This document shows, one piece after another, positions 8,115 through 16,878 of a stretch of 64,000 nt of DNA. Location: NCBI GenBank assembly GCA_903876735.1, contig CAIRAW010000051.1:1-64000 (forward strand), read 5' to 3'. This stretch comes from an uncultured beta proteobacterium (GTDB lineage Bacteria > Pseudomonadota > Gammaproteobacteria > Burkholderiales > Burkholderiaceae_C). Made by a program: the position numbers and the translations under genes. The stretch's first letter is position 1; each line of letters starts with the position of its first letter. The notes under the pieces are model-generated. The model had not been told where the DNA came from. It saw only the letters and a list, made by a program, of their open reading frames with translations, and did not search any database.

Positions 8115-8495
8115 GCGCTGGCTTTTGGCCACCCGCAATCTTTGCTTCGAACCATAACTGGGTTTGGTGGCGCGCCGCCTTTTCGGCGCCACCGCCACGC
8201 TGTTGACCAGTTCGTGCAGGCGCAGCAAGGCGTCGAGCCGGTTCATCTCCTGCGTGCGCTGCTGCTGCGCCTTGATCACCAGCACGCCGGTTTTCGTGAT
8301 GCGGCTGTCGTGCAGTGCCAGCAGGCGCTCCTTCACGTCGTCGGGCAGCGATGAAGCCGGGATGTCGAAGCGCAGGTGAATCGCCGTAGAGACCTTGTTG
8401 ACGTTCTGCCCGCCCGCGCCCTGGGCCCGGATGGCCGTCAGTCCGACCTCGTCCTCGTCAATTTGCAACAACGGTGGCGATGCGGGATCAGCCAT
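8076..8495 (-). CDS. arfB: Alternative ribosome-rescue factor ArfB (YaeJ)
   Basis: The 139-residue protein is a stand-alone release-factor catalytic domain. The GGQ motif is at about residues 28-30 in RAQGAGGQNVNKV, and the C-terminal tail from about residue 103 is rich in Lys/Arg, as needed to enter the empty mRNA channel. ArfB hydrolyses peptidyl-tRNA on stalled ribosomes. It follows trhP on the minus strand by 4 bases and is probably co-transcribed with it. Its 3' end overlaps the thioesterase gene. Confidence 0.93.
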   Translation of the reverse strand: MADPASPPLLQIDEDEVGLTAIRAQGAGGQNVNKVSTAIHLRFDIPASSLPDDVKERLLALHDSRITKTGVLVIKAQQQRTQEMNRLDALLRLHELVNSVAVAPKRRRATKPSYGSKQRLRVAKSQRSETKALRGRVTD

Positions 8496-8499
8496 TGCC

Positions 8500-9831
8500 T
8501 CAGGCCTGGATAGCTTCAGCCTCTGGCGCCGTCAGGTAGCGCGCAACAAATGCACCCACAGTGCTGGCGGGCAGAGGCAACCAGACGGTGTGACCGCTGC
8601 CGGGTGCCACCGTCATGGGTTCGGCCTCGGTGTTTTCCATTTGCGTCAGCTGCACATCGCTGTTGCCACCGGGCTGGATGATCTCAAGCCAGTCGCCCAC
8701 CGCAAAGCGGTTCTTGACCGTGACCTCGGCCAGACCGCGTGTGGCGTCATACCCGACCACGTCACCGACGTAGAGGCTGCGGCCAGACTCGGAGTAGCCA
8801 CGCAGGTAATTCTGCGTTTCCTGCGGCGTGTGGCGCTGGAAAAAACCCGAGGTGTAGCCGCGGTTCGCCAGGCCTTCGAGCTGACCGAGCAAGGCCGGAT
8901 CCAGTTCGCGCCCAGCCACGGCGTCGGCAATGGCGCGGGCATAGCTCTGCACCGTGCGCGCCACGTAGTAGGGGCTCTTGGTGCGGCCCTCAATCTTGAG
9001 CGAGTCAACGCCGATCTCGACCAGACGCTGCACGTGCTCGATGGCGCGCAGGTCTTTCGAATTCATGACGTAGGTGCCATGCTCGTCTTCCTCAACCGGC
9101 ATGTAGCTGCCCGGGCGCTGGCTCTCTTCGATCACATAGACCTCGGCTCGCTCGCGCTCGGCGGCGGCCTGTGGCGCCAGGATGTCACCTGATGCATCGA
9201 CCACGCCGGGCTGCGTCTTGTAGTCCCAGCGGCAGGAATTGGTGCAACTGCCCTGGTTCGCGTCGCGGTGGTTGAAGTAGCCCGACAACAGGCAGCGCCC
9301 CGAATAGGCGATGCACAGGGCGCCGTGCACGAAGACTTCGATCTCCGTGTCAGGACACTCCTGGCGGATCTGCGCCACCTGGTCGAGCGAGAGTTCGCGC
9401 GACAGGATGACGCGGGCCACACCGACACTTTTCCAAAAGCGCACGGCGGCCGAATTGACGGTATTGGCCTGCACCGAGAGGTGGATCTCCATCTCGGGCC
9501 AGGTCTCGCGCACCATCATGATCAGACCGGGGTCTGACATGATCAGCGCATCAGGCTTTAAGGCAATGACAGGCGCCATGTTCTGCACATAGCTCTTGAT
9601 CTTGTTGTCGTGCGGGAAGATGTTGGAGACCAGGTAGAACTTGTTGCCGAGCTGGTGCGCCAGATCAATGCCCTGACCCAGCACCTCCAGCGTGCCGAAG
9701 TCGTTGTTGCGCACGCGCAGCGAATAGCGCGGCTGGCCAGCATAAATGGCGGTCGCGCCAAAGGCAAACGCCGTCTCCAGCATCTTGATCGAGCCGGCCG
9801 GCGCCAGCAGTTCAGGTGTTTTCAAAGTCAT
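8500..9831 (-). CDS. trhP: U32-family tRNA hydroxylation protein TrhP (YegQ)
   Basis: The 443-residue protein has the U32 family pattern: ELLAPAGSIKMLETAFAFGA at the start, the cysteine block SGRCLLSGYFNHRDANQGSC (about 168-187) continuing into TNSCRWDY, and DSLKIEGRTKSPYYVA (about 275-290). TrhP-type proteins take part in prephenate-dependent 5-hydroxyuridine formation in tRNA. The start at MTLKTPELL gives the usual YegQ length; a longer in-frame extension has no support. It is followed by arfB after 4 bases. Confidence 0.9.
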   Translation of the reverse strand: MTLKTPELLAPAGSIKMLETAFAFGATAIYAGQPRYSLRVRNNDFGTLEVLGQGIDLAHQLGNKFYLVSNIFPHDNKIKSYVQNMAPVIALKPDALIMSDPGLIMMVRETWPEMEIHLSVQANTVNSAAVRFWKSVGVARVILSRELSLDQVAQIRQECPDTEIEVFVHGALCIAYSGRCLLSGYFNHRDANQGSCTNSCRWDYKTQPGVVDASGDILAPQAAAERERAEVYVIEESQRPGSYMPVEEDEHGTYVMNSKDLRAIEHVQRLVEIGVDSLKIEGRTKSPYYVARTVQSYARAIADAVAGRELDPALLGQLEGLANRGYTSGFFQRHTPQETQNYLRGYSESGRSLYVGDVVGYDATRGLAEVTVKNRFAVGDWLEIIQPGGNSDVQLTQMENTEAEPMTVAPGSGHTVWLPLPASTVGAFVARYLTAPEAEAIQA

Positions 9832-9880
9832 GGCCCAATTATCGATGCTGTCGTGTTCCGGACATGCCGCAGGGTCTTGC

Positions 9881-10795
9881 ATGCCCCACAATGGCCGACA
9901 CGTGAAAACAAAATATGTCATCCAGCTGATTGCGCTTTCTGCACTGTGGGGCGCTTCCTTTATGCTGATCCGCATTGCCAGCCCGCTGCTTGGGCCCAGT
10001 GTGCTGGCAGCCCTGCGCATTGGCGTGGCGACCCTGACGCTGGCCGTCCTGATGCGCGCCATGCAGCACCGCTGGCCGCTGCAATACTGGCGCGAGCTGG
10101 CCCTGCTGGGCGCGCTCTCGGTTGCCTTCCCCTTCCTGCTGTTTGCCTGGGCCGCGCTCCATTTGCCAGCTGGCTACAGCGCCCTGCTCAACACCACGGC
10201 GGTGGTCTTTGGCATCTTTGCCGCCGCCTGGCTCAAGGAAGACACGCTGACCGTGCGCAAGCTGATCGGCTGCGCCTGCGGCTTTGCCGGCGTGGCGCTG
10301 ATCGTCGGGCTGGGCCCGGTCAAGCTCTCGCTGCAGGTCATTCTGGCGGCGTTGGCCTGCGTTGCTGCGTCGGCCTGCTATGGCATTTCAACGCCGCTGA
10401 TGAAACGCGCCATCGGCCGCATGCAGCCGCTCGAAATAGCGGCCGGCATTCATGGGGTTTCCTTGCTGATGCTGGTGCCAGGCGCGGTCTGGAACTGGCC
10501 GCAGGCGCAGTTCACACCCGGCGCCTTGGCGGCCGTTGCCGTCATGGGTGTCGTGACATCCGGCCTGGCCTACTGGCTGCATATCCGCATCCTGGCCCAT
10601 GTCTCACCCGTGGCAGCCATGAGCCCGACTTTTCTGATCCCGATCTTTGGCGTCACCTGGGGTCATTTGTTTTTGGGCGAGCAACTCAGCAGCGGCATTT
10701 ACGCCGGTGGCGCACTGGTGCTGGTGGCCAGCGCACTGATAACGGGTTTCAACCCCTGGCGCCAGGCATTGGACGCGGTCGACGCCGAACTCTGA
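9881..10795 (+). CDS. EamA/DMT-family transporter
   Basis: The protein of about 304 residues has ten predicted membrane helices in two EamA repeats, beginning VIQLIALSALWGASFMLIRI and ending in VLVASALITGF. The family exports amino acids or metabolites; the substrate is unknown. The ATG at 9881 is preceded by GCAGGG. A GTG at 9902 directly before the first helix (VKTKYVIQL) is an alternative start. It is divergent from trhP and convergent with aroC, 8 bases from its stop. Confidence 0.88.
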   Translation: MPHNGRHVKTKYVIQLIALSALWGASFMLIRIASPLLGPSVLAALRIGVATLTLAVLMRAMQHRWPLQYWRELALLGALSVAFPFLLFAWAALHLPAGYSALLNTTAVVFGIFAAAWLKEDTLTVRKLIGCACGFAGVALIVGLGPVKLSLQVILAALACVAASACYGISTPLMKRAIGRMQPLEIAAGIHGVSLLMLVPGAVWNWPQAQFTPGALAAVAVMGVVTSGLAYWLHIRILAHVSPVAAMSPTFLIPIFGVTWGHLFLGEQLSSGIYAGGALVLVASALITGFNPWRQALDAVDAEL

Positions 10796-10803
10796 GACCC
10801 TAA

Positions 10804-11898
10804 CTAAATTGAGGCCTTGATAGGCTTCAGACTGACCGCGACATCAGCACACTGGGCCCGGTGGTTCAGCGCATGCTCCATCACCACCAGCGCCAGCATG
10901 GCCTCGGCAATCGGAGTGGCGCGGATGCCGACACAGGGGTCGTGCCGGCCCTTGGTGCTGACCTCGGTCGGCTGGCCATCGGTATCGATCGAGGCGCGCG
11001 GCGTCAGGATGGAGCTCGTGGGTTTCACCACCAATGACACTTCCAGATCCTGCCCGCTGCTGATGCCGCCGAGCACGCCGCCGGCGTTGTTGGCCTGAAA
11101 ACCCTGCGGTGTCAGCGAGTCACCATGCGTGCTGCCGCGCTGCGCAACGCTGGCAAAGCCGGCACCGATCTCGACACCCTTGACGGCGTTGATGCCCATC
11201 ATGGCGTAGGCAATATCGGCGTCCATCTTGTCGAACAGCGGCTCTCCGAGACCTACCGGAACATTCGTCGCGCAGACCCGAATGCGCGCGCCGCAGGAGT
11301 CGCCGGCCTTGCGCAGCGCTTCCAGATAGTCCTCCAGCGCCGAGACATCGGCCACCGGCGCGAAGAACGGGTTGGTCGGCACATGGTCCCAGGATTCGAA
11401 GCCAATCGGCAGTTCGCCCATCTGCGTCATGCACCCGAGAAACTGCGTGCCGTAGCGCTCTAACAGCCACTTCTTGGCCACGGCGCCGGCGGCCACCATG
11501 GGCGCGGTCAGGCGCGCGCTGGAGCGGCCACCGCCGCGCGGATCGCGAATGCCGTATTTCTGGAAATAGCTGTAGTCAGCGTGACCGGGTCGGAAAGTGG
11601 CCAGGATGTTGCCGTAGTCCTTGCTGCGCTGATCGGTGTTCTTGATCATCAGACAGATCGGCGTGCCGGTCGTCTTGCCCTCGTAAACGCCGCTGAGGAT
11701 TTCCACGGTGTCGGGCTCGTTGCGCTGCGTGACGAATTTGGAGGTGCCGGGCCGCCGGCGGTCCAGATCGCCCTGGATGTCGGCCTCGCTGAGCAACATG
11801 CCCGGCGGGCAGCCGTCGATCACACAGCCAATGGCCGGGCCGTGGGATTCACCAAAATTGGTGACTGCGAAAAGATGTCCAAAGGTGTTGCCGCTCAT
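10804..11898 (-). CDS. aroC: Chorismate synthase
   Basis: The 364-residue protein has all the signatures of Aro[19 protein letters not shown] (about 17-34), [20 protein letters not shown] (about 103-122) with the following GGRSSAR, and [20 protein letters not shown] near the C-terminus. It converts 5-enolpyruvylshikimate 3-phosphate to chorismate with reduced FMN. It stands alone here. Its upstream region (11899-12153) holds a dispersed repeat and gives a weak -10-like TAATCT on the minus strand. Confidence 0.97.
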   Translation of the reverse strand: MSGNTFGHLFAVTNFGESHGPAIGCVIDGCPPGMLLSEADIQGDLDRRRPGTSKFVTQRNEPDTVEILSGVYEGKTTGTPICLMIKNTDQRSKDYGNILATFRPGHADYSYFQKYGIRDPRGGGRSSARLTAPMVAAGAVAKKWLLERYGTQFLGCMTQMGELPIGFESWDHVPTNPFFAPVADVSALEDYLEALRKAGDSCGARIRVCATNVPVGLGEPLFDKMDADIAYAMMGINAVKGVEIGAGFASVAQRGSTHGDSLTPQGFQANNAGGVLGGISSGQDLEVSLVVKPTSSILTPRASIDTDGQPTEVSTKGRHDPCVGIRATPIAEAMLALVVMEHALNHRAQCADVAVSLKPIKASI

Positions 11899-11959
11899 GG
11901 GGCGAGATTATCCCAGAGGAATCACGCTTCTCATCGCCGAGGCTTAGGATCGTGACTGT

Positions 11960-12040
11960 TGGCGCTTCGCTGGCGACGACCCGACGCGGGCTGGGCAGAC
12001 GCCGGGCGCTCCGCGTCCTTTGGACTTTTTGATGTCGCGC
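11960..12040 (-). repeat. Dispersed protein-like repeat, copy A
   Basis: On the minus strand this stretch contains ATATCAAAAA-like and GGACGCGGAGCGC blocks and an open frame reading RDIKKSKGRGAPGVC. A clearly related stretch lies on the plus strand at 35786-35870 (RDIKKSAGRGARGVC), about 50 of 58 bases matching by eye. Both copies sit in intergenic DNA with no ribosome site, so I treat them as a dispersed repeat and not as genes. This copy lies between the divergent aroC and metY-like genes. Confidence 0.7.
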
Positions 12041-12153
12041 CCGACCTCCGCCCAACCCACCTCTTGCGCTGTTGGCGAGGCCGCCACTGACCCGTTTTTG
12101 TCGCTTGCTGGAGGCCGGATAATGGTGGCCATCACAAAAATACGAGAAACACC

Positions 12154-13455
12154 ATGGCTGGCTATTCAGATCCCGGTTTTGACACACTCTCGCTGCACGC
12201 GGGCAGCGCACCCGACCCGGCAACCGGCGCGCGTGCGGTGCCGATCCATCTCACCACCTCTTTTGTTTTCGAGTCCAGCGATCATGCCGCAGCGCTGTTC
12301 AACCTGGAGCGCGCCGGCCACGTCTACTCACGCATCAGCAACCCGACCAATGCAGTGCTGGAGCAGAGAATCTCGGCGCTTGAAGGCGGCATCGGTGCCA
12401 TTACCACCGCCAGCGGCCAGGCGGCGCTGCACCTGAGCATTGCCACCCTGATGGGCGCGGGTTCGCACATCGTGGCTTCCACCGCCCTCTACGGCGGCTC
12501 GCAGAACCTGCTGCATTACACGATGCGGCGCTTTGGCATACAGACCACGTTTGTGAAGCCCGGCGACATCGATGGTTGGCGCGCTGCGGTGCGGCCCAAC
12601 ACGAAACTGTTTTTCGGCGAAACCGTGGGCAACCCGGGTCTCGACGTGCTCGACATCGCCACCGTATCAGCCATCGCCCATGAAGCCGGCGTGCCGCTGC
12701 TGGTGGACTCGACGCTGACCTCACCCTGGCTGATCAAGCCCTTCGAGCATGGCGCTGATTTGGTCTACCACTCGGCCACCAAATTCCTGAGCGGACACGG
12801 AACCGTCATCGGCGGCATCGTGGTTGACAGCGGCGCGTTTGACTGGGAGAAGTCGGGCAAATTTCCCGAGCTCACCAGCCCTTACGAGGGCTTTCACAAC
12901 ATGGTGTTCAGTGAGGAATCGACCGTCGGCGCCTTTTTGCTGCGCGCGCGGCGCGAAGGTCTGCGCGACTTTGGCGCCTGCATGAGCCCGCACTCGGCCT
13001 GGCTGATTCTGCAAGGCGTCGAGACCCTCTCGCTGCGCATGGAACGCCACATGAGCAACACGCGCAAGGTGGTGGAGTTCCTCGCCGCCAACGCCTTTGT
13101 CTCGCGCGTCGGCCACCCGATGTTGGAGAGCCACCCGAGTCATGCCCTGGCGGCAAAGCTGCTGCCACGCGGTGCTGGTTCGGTCTTCAGCTTTGACTTG
13201 AAAGGTAGCCGCGAACAGGGCAAGAAGTTCGTCGAGAGCCTCAAAGTCTTCAGCCACCTGGCCAATGTCGGCGACTGTCGCAGCCTTGTGATCCACCCGG
13301 CCAGCACGACGCACTTTCGCATGAGCGACGAAGCGCTCTCAGCCGGCGGCATCACGCAGGGAACGATCCGCCTGTCGATCGGCCTGGAAGACCCGGATGA
13401 CTTGATCGACGACCTCAAGCGCGCCTTGAAGCTCGCAGAAAAGGCAGGTGCATGA
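12154..13455 (+). CDS. metY: O-acetylhomoserine sulfhydrylase (Cys/Met metabolism PLP enzyme)
   Basis: The 433-residue PLP enzyme has the Cys/Met metabolism fold: YSRISNPT near residue 60, the PLP-binding lysine in YHSATKFLSGHG (about 207-218), and HPASTTHFRMS (about 382-392). The length and the large insert after GGIVVDSG fit O-acetylhomoserine aminocarboxypropyltransferases (about 430 residues) better than MetZ (about 400). It would make homocysteine from acetylated homoserine and sulfide. Its stop overlaps the hydrolase start by ATGA. Confidence 0.85.
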   Translation: MAGYSDPGFDTLSLHAGSAPDPATGARAVPIHLTTSFVFESSDHAAALFNLERAGHVYSRISNPTNAVLEQRISALEGGIGAITTASGQAALHLSIATLMGAGSHIVASTALYGGSQNLLHYTMRRFGIQTTFVKPGDIDGWRAAVRPNTKLFFGETVGNPGLDVLDIATVSAIAHEAGVPLLVDSTLTSPWLIKPFEHGADLVYHSATKFLSGHGTVIGGIVVDSGAFDWEKSGKFPELTSPYEGFHNMVFSEESTVGAFLLRARREGLRDFGACMSPHSAWLILQGVETLSLRMERHMSNTRKVVEFLAANAFVSRVGHPMLESHPSHALAAKLLPRGAGSVFSFDLKGSREQGKKFVESLKVFSHLANVGDCRSLVIHPASTTHFRMSDEALSAGGITQGTIRLSIGLEDPDDLIDDLKRALKLAEKAGA

Positions 13456-14261
13456 TGGAACTCCAGGTCAAGGGTCACAGCACCTACTGCTACACCGGCG
13501 GCAAGCCGTTCGACGCGGCCAAGCCGACCGTCATCTTCATCCACGGCGTCCTCAACGACCACAGCGTCTGGATTCTGCAAACGCGCTACCTGGCCAACCA
13601 CGGCTGGAACGTGCTGGCGATCGACTTGCCGGGCCACTGCCGCAGCGCCGGCACGCCGCCGGCCAGCGTCGAGGCCGCAGCCGCCTTCATCATCGCGCTG
13701 ATGGACGCGGCGGGACTGCAGCAGGCAGCGCTGGTCGGCCACAGCTTCGGCTCGCTGATCGCGCTGGAGACGGCAGCGCGCGCGCCAAAGCGCGTCAGCC
13801 ACCTGATCCTGGTCGGCTGCGCCTACCCGATGAAGGTCTCGCCCGTGCTGCTGGAAAACTCGGTGAGCAAGCCGATGCTGGCGATCGACCTGGTCAACAG
13901 CTTCTCGCACTCAACGCTGGCACCACCGCCCTCGACTCTGGGGCCGGGAACCTGGCTTTATGGTGGCTCGCGCGCGCTGATGAAGCGTGTGCTGGCAAGC
14001 AACCCCGAGCACAACGTGTTCCACATCGGCTTCAAGGCCTGCAACGATTACCGCAACGGCGAGGCTGCGATGGCACTGGTGACGGCACCCACGCTGTTCC
14101 TGCTCGGGCGACAAGACCAGATGACACCGCTGAAAGCGGCGCAAGGGCTGATCGACATCGCCGCTAACGCCAAGGTCGTGCAAGTCAATGTCGGCCACGC
14201 GCTGATGACCGAAGACCCGGACGGCGTGCTCTTTGCCATTCGTGATTTCCTGAAAACCTGA
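13452..14261 (+). CDS. Alpha/beta-hydrolase
   Basis: The 269-residue protein has an alpha/beta-hydrolase fold: IFIHGVLNDHSVW (about 28-40, oxyanion region), nucleophile elbow GHSFGS (Ser about residue 98), acid LGRQDQMTP (about 219-227) and catalytic His in VGHALMTE (about 246-253). It overlaps the sulfhydrylase gene by 4 bases, so it is co-translated. A homoserine acyltransferase role is unlikely because the protein is too short and lacks the lid. The substrate is unknown. Confidence 0.87.
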   Translation: MMELQVKGHSTYCYTGGKPFDAAKPTVIFIHGVLNDHSVWILQTRYLANHGWNVLAIDLPGHCRSAGTPPASVEAAAAFIIALMDAAGLQQAALVGHSFGSLIALETAARAPKRVSHLILVGCAYPMKVSPVLLENSVSKPMLAIDLVNSFSHSTLAPPPSTLGPGTWLYGGSRALMKRVLASNPEHNVFHIGFKACNDYRNGEAAMALVTAPTLFLLGRQDQMTPLKAAQGLIDIAANAKVVQVNVGHALMTEDPDGVLFAIRDFLKT

Positions 14262-14269
14262 CCCAGCCG

Positions 14270-15235
14270 ATGAGCATTCACATGAACAAACTTGATGCCA
14301 GCGCCACTGGCGTTTACCTGATTGCCGTCACCCCCTTCAGCGACGACGGCGCGCTTGATCTGGCCAGCACCGACCGCATGGTTGATTTCTACCTCGACTG
14401 CGGCGTGACCGGCCTGACGATTCTGGGCATCATGGGCGAGGCCACCAAGCTGACCGCCGAGGAGTCGCGCGTCTTCGTCAAGCAGGTGCTCGCACGCGTG
14501 GCCGGTCGCGTGCCGGTGGTGGTGGGCGCCTCGGCAGCCGGCTTTGCGCCGATGCGTGAATTGACCCAGAGCGTGATGGCCCTTGGCGCCGCCGGCGTCA
14601 TGGTGGCACCGCCACCGACGGTGCGCAGCGACGAGCAGATCGTCAGCTACTTCGACATGGTCAGTGAAACGCTGGGGCCGGACGTGCCCTGGGTGCTGCA
14701 GGACCACCCGGTTTCCACCGGCGTGCAAATGCCCACCAGCGTGATCCTGCGCATCATGGAGCGCGCGGCCAACTGCGTCATGCTCAAGCACGAGGATTCA
14801 CCCGGCCTGGCCAAGCTCAGCGCGATCCGCGCTGCGAGCGCGCGTGGCGATGTGCGGCGCGTTTCCATCCTGACCGGCAATGGCGGCGGCCTGTTTCTGC
14901 CGGAAGAACTCGCGCGTGGTGCCGACGGCGCCATGACCGGCTTTGCCTATCCCGAGATGATGGTGGAAGTCTGTCGCGCTTTTGCCGCTGACAATCGCGA
15001 ACGGGCGCACGACATTTTTGACGCTTACCTGCCGCTGGCGCGTTACGAACAGCAGGCCGGCATCGGGCTGGCGGTGCGCAAGCACATCATGGCCGAGCGC
15101 GGTGTCATCGCCAGCGCCGCCATCCGCAAGCCCGGGCCCAAGCTGTCGGCAGCCGATGTCGCCGACATCGCGCTGCTGACGGCGCGCCAGACGCGGCGGC
15201 TGGCCGAGCTCGGCTGCGTCACAGAACGTCATTGA
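14270..15235 (+). CDS. Dihydrodipicolinate synthase (DapA)-family aldolase
   Basis: The 321-residue TIM-barrel protein matches the DapA/NAL family: GVYLIAVTPFSDDGALDL near the start, GIMGEATKLTAEE (about 60-72, the GExxxLT region), and the Schiff-base lysine in VMLKHEDSPG (about 169-178). The usual catalytic Tyr motif YNxP is replaced by LQDHP (about 143-147), so lysine biosynthesis is doubtful and a different keto-acid aldolase or hydratase is likely. A second ATG four codons in (MNKLDAS) is a possible start. It follows the hydrolase by 8 bases; the 3' end overlaps yihY by 17 bases. Confidence 0.85.
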   Translation: MSIHMNKLDASATGVYLIAVTPFSDDGALDLASTDRMVDFYLDCGVTGLTILGIMGEATKLTAEESRVFVKQVLARVAGRVPVVVGASAAGFAPMRELTQSVMALGAAGVMVAPPPTVRSDEQIVSYFDMVSETLGPDVPWVLQDHPVSTGVQMPTSVILRIMERAANCVMLKHEDSPGLAKLSAIRAASARGDVRRVSILTGNGGGLFLPEELARGADGAMTGFAYPEMMVEVCRAFAADNRERAHDIFDAYLPLARYEQQAGIGLAVRKHIMAERGVIASAAIRKPGPKLSAADVADIALLTARQTRRLAELGCVTERH

Positions 15236-16469
15236 GTGTGAGTGACGTCCAGTTGCCCTTGGTCCAGAGCTTCTCAACCGCCGGGTCGCGTTCCAGCAGC
15301 AGTTGCTGCAGCAGTGGTGCCAGCGGCGTGGTCGCCGGGTCGGCCAGCAGCACATAGCGGGACGCTTCGGGACTGTCGTTCTCGCTGAGTTGCTGAACCC
15401 AATCCAGCGTCGTCAGGGCTTCCAGCACCGGTTCCAATTGCAGTCCATCCACGCGCAGCGCTACGACCAGTTGCGGCATGCTCAACCCGTGCGCCGGTGT
15501 TGAGCGGGCCCGGCGCAACTGCTGCAAGACCTCCAGCGCAAGCTGGAACGACCAGCCCGGCGCGTCACTGCGGCGTACCGTAGTCGCCAGCAAGCTGGGC
15601 AGATAAGCCGCAATCACAGCGCCCCAGAGCACGATAACCCAGGCCGTGTAGATCCAGATCAGCAGGATGGGAACCGTGGCGAAGGCGCCGTACATCAGCG
15701 AGTAGCTCGGCACCTGGCTCAGGTACAGGGTCAACACTTTCTTGGCCAGTTCCAGGCCGGCGGACACAAAGAGGCCGCCAGCCCAGGCGTGCGACCATTT
15801 CACCTGCACATTGGGCACGTAGTGGTAAAGCGCAGCCATGCCGCCGGCCATCAGGAAAAACTGCAGCGAGTCCAGCAGCAGCGCGACCCCGCCGGGCATC
15901 CATGCAACCACGCCCTTGGACGCTGACAGGGCGTAGGACATCATGGTCAAACTCATGCCCAGCAGCAGCGGCCCCACGGTCAAGGTGGCCCAGTAGACCA
16001 GCAAGCGTTGGCCGAACGGTCGGTGCGTGCGCACGCGCCAGATGCTGTTGAGCGTGTGGTCCACGGTGAGCACCAGCGCCAGCGCGGTGACCATGAGCAG
16101 GGCCACACCGGCGCTGCCGAGCTTGCTGGCCTGGCCGGCAAACTGGGTCAGGTAGCCCATCACCTGGCGCGCGATGTTGTCGGGGATCAGGCTCTCGAGC
16201 AGCCATTTCTGCAGCACAACCTGAAATTTGGCAAACATCGGAAAGGCCGTGAAGATCGCCAGCACCACGGTGAAGAAAGGCACGAGTGCCATGGTGGTGG
16301 TGAAGGTCAGGCTGCTCGCACTCAGACCCAGACGGTCTTCGCGGAAGCGCTCGCGCAGCGTGAGGGCCGTGCTCTTCCAGGGGAAAGTCGACAGGTCGCT
16401 GAACAGGGCTTCAAGGCGTTCGATCCATCTCAGAACGAGTGTCGGACGCGGGGCGGGTATCGGGCTCAT
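15219..16469 (-). CDS. YihY/BrkB-family (UPF0761) inner-membrane protein
   Basis: The 416-residue protein has the YihY pattern: about six membrane helices with LSASSLTFTTTMALVPFFTV after the first amphipathic helix, then a soluble C-terminal domain (about residues 290-416) resembling a winged helix. The family was once called ribonuclease BN by mistake; its function is unresolved. The start at MSPIPAPR leaves only 21 bases to the divergent DUF2069 start, so both promoters must lie partly inside the opposing genes. The 3' end overlaps the DapA-like gene by 17 bases. Confidence 0.88.
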   Translation of the reverse strand: MSPIPAPRPTLVLRWIERLEALFSDLSTFPWKSTALTLRERFREDRLGLSASSLTFTTTMALVPFFTVVLAIFTAFPMFAKFQVVLQKWLLESLIPDNIARQVMGYLTQFAGQASKLGSAGVALLMVTALALVLTVDHTLNSIWRVRTHRPFGQRLLVYWATLTVGPLLLGMSLTMMSYALSASKGVVAWMPGGVALLLDSLQFFLMAGGMAALYHYVPNVQVKWSHAWAGGLFVSAGLELAKKVLTLYLSQVPSYSLMYGAFATVPILLIWIYTAWVIVLWGAVIAAYLPSLLATTVRRSDAPGWSFQLALEVLQQLRRARSTPAHGLSMPQLVVALRVDGLQLEPVLEALTTLDWVQQLSENDSPEASRYVLLADPATTPLAPLLQQLLLERDPAVEKLWTKGNWTSLTLNDVL

Positions 16470-16490
16470 GACCGCTATGATGCCATCCTC

Positions 16491-16865
16491 ATGCAGCAAG
16501 TACAAAAACTCCCCTCCCCCCAGGTTGCGACAACCCGGTTCCTGGCCGTTGGCAGCCTGCTGGGCCTGATTGTGCTGAGCCTGGCCTGGGAGTTGTGGCT
16601 GGCGCCCCTGCGCCCGGGTGGCAGTTGGCTGGCGCTCAAGGCGCTGCCGCTGTGCATTCCGCTGGCCGGTTTGCTGAAAAACCGGATGTATACCTACCGT
16701 TGGGTCAGCCTGGTGGTCTGGCTTTATTTCACCGAGGGCGTGGTGCGCGCCGCCAGCGATCGGGGGCTCAGCGCCGGGCTGGCGCTGGCCGAAACGCTGC
16801 TGTGCCTGATCCTGTTCACCGCCTGCGCCCTGCACGTGCGCCTGCGCCTCAAGGGCTCCGCCTGA
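16491..16865 (+). CDS. DUF2069 membrane protein
   Basis: The 124-residue protein has four predicted membrane helices and the DUF2069 segments LAWELWLAPLRPGGSWLALK (about 31-50) and RMYTYRWVSLVVWLYFTEG. The function is unknown; in many beta- and gammaproteobacteria it neighbours membrane or WrbA-type genes. The ATG at 16491 has no strong Shine-Dalgarno, but it is the only start before the first helix with a fitting length. Confidence 0.87.
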   Translation: MQQVQKLPSPQVATTRFLAVGSLLGLIVLSLAWELWLAPLRPGGSWLALKALPLCIPLAGLLKNRMYTYRWVSLVVWLYFTEGVVRAASDRGLSAGLALAETLLCLILFTACALHVRLRLKGSA

Positions 16866-16878
16866 AAGAATTCACTCC

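Noticed and set aside
11944-12135. A 63-residue minus-strand open frame covering repeat copy A as a small gene
   Set aside because: No ribosome site, and only its end is shared with copy B; better explained as a dispersed repeat.
11899-12153. A sulfur-metabolism riboswitch upstream of the metY-like gene
   Set aside because: No conserved SAM or SAH riboswitch core could be recognised; the gap is mostly the dispersed repeat.
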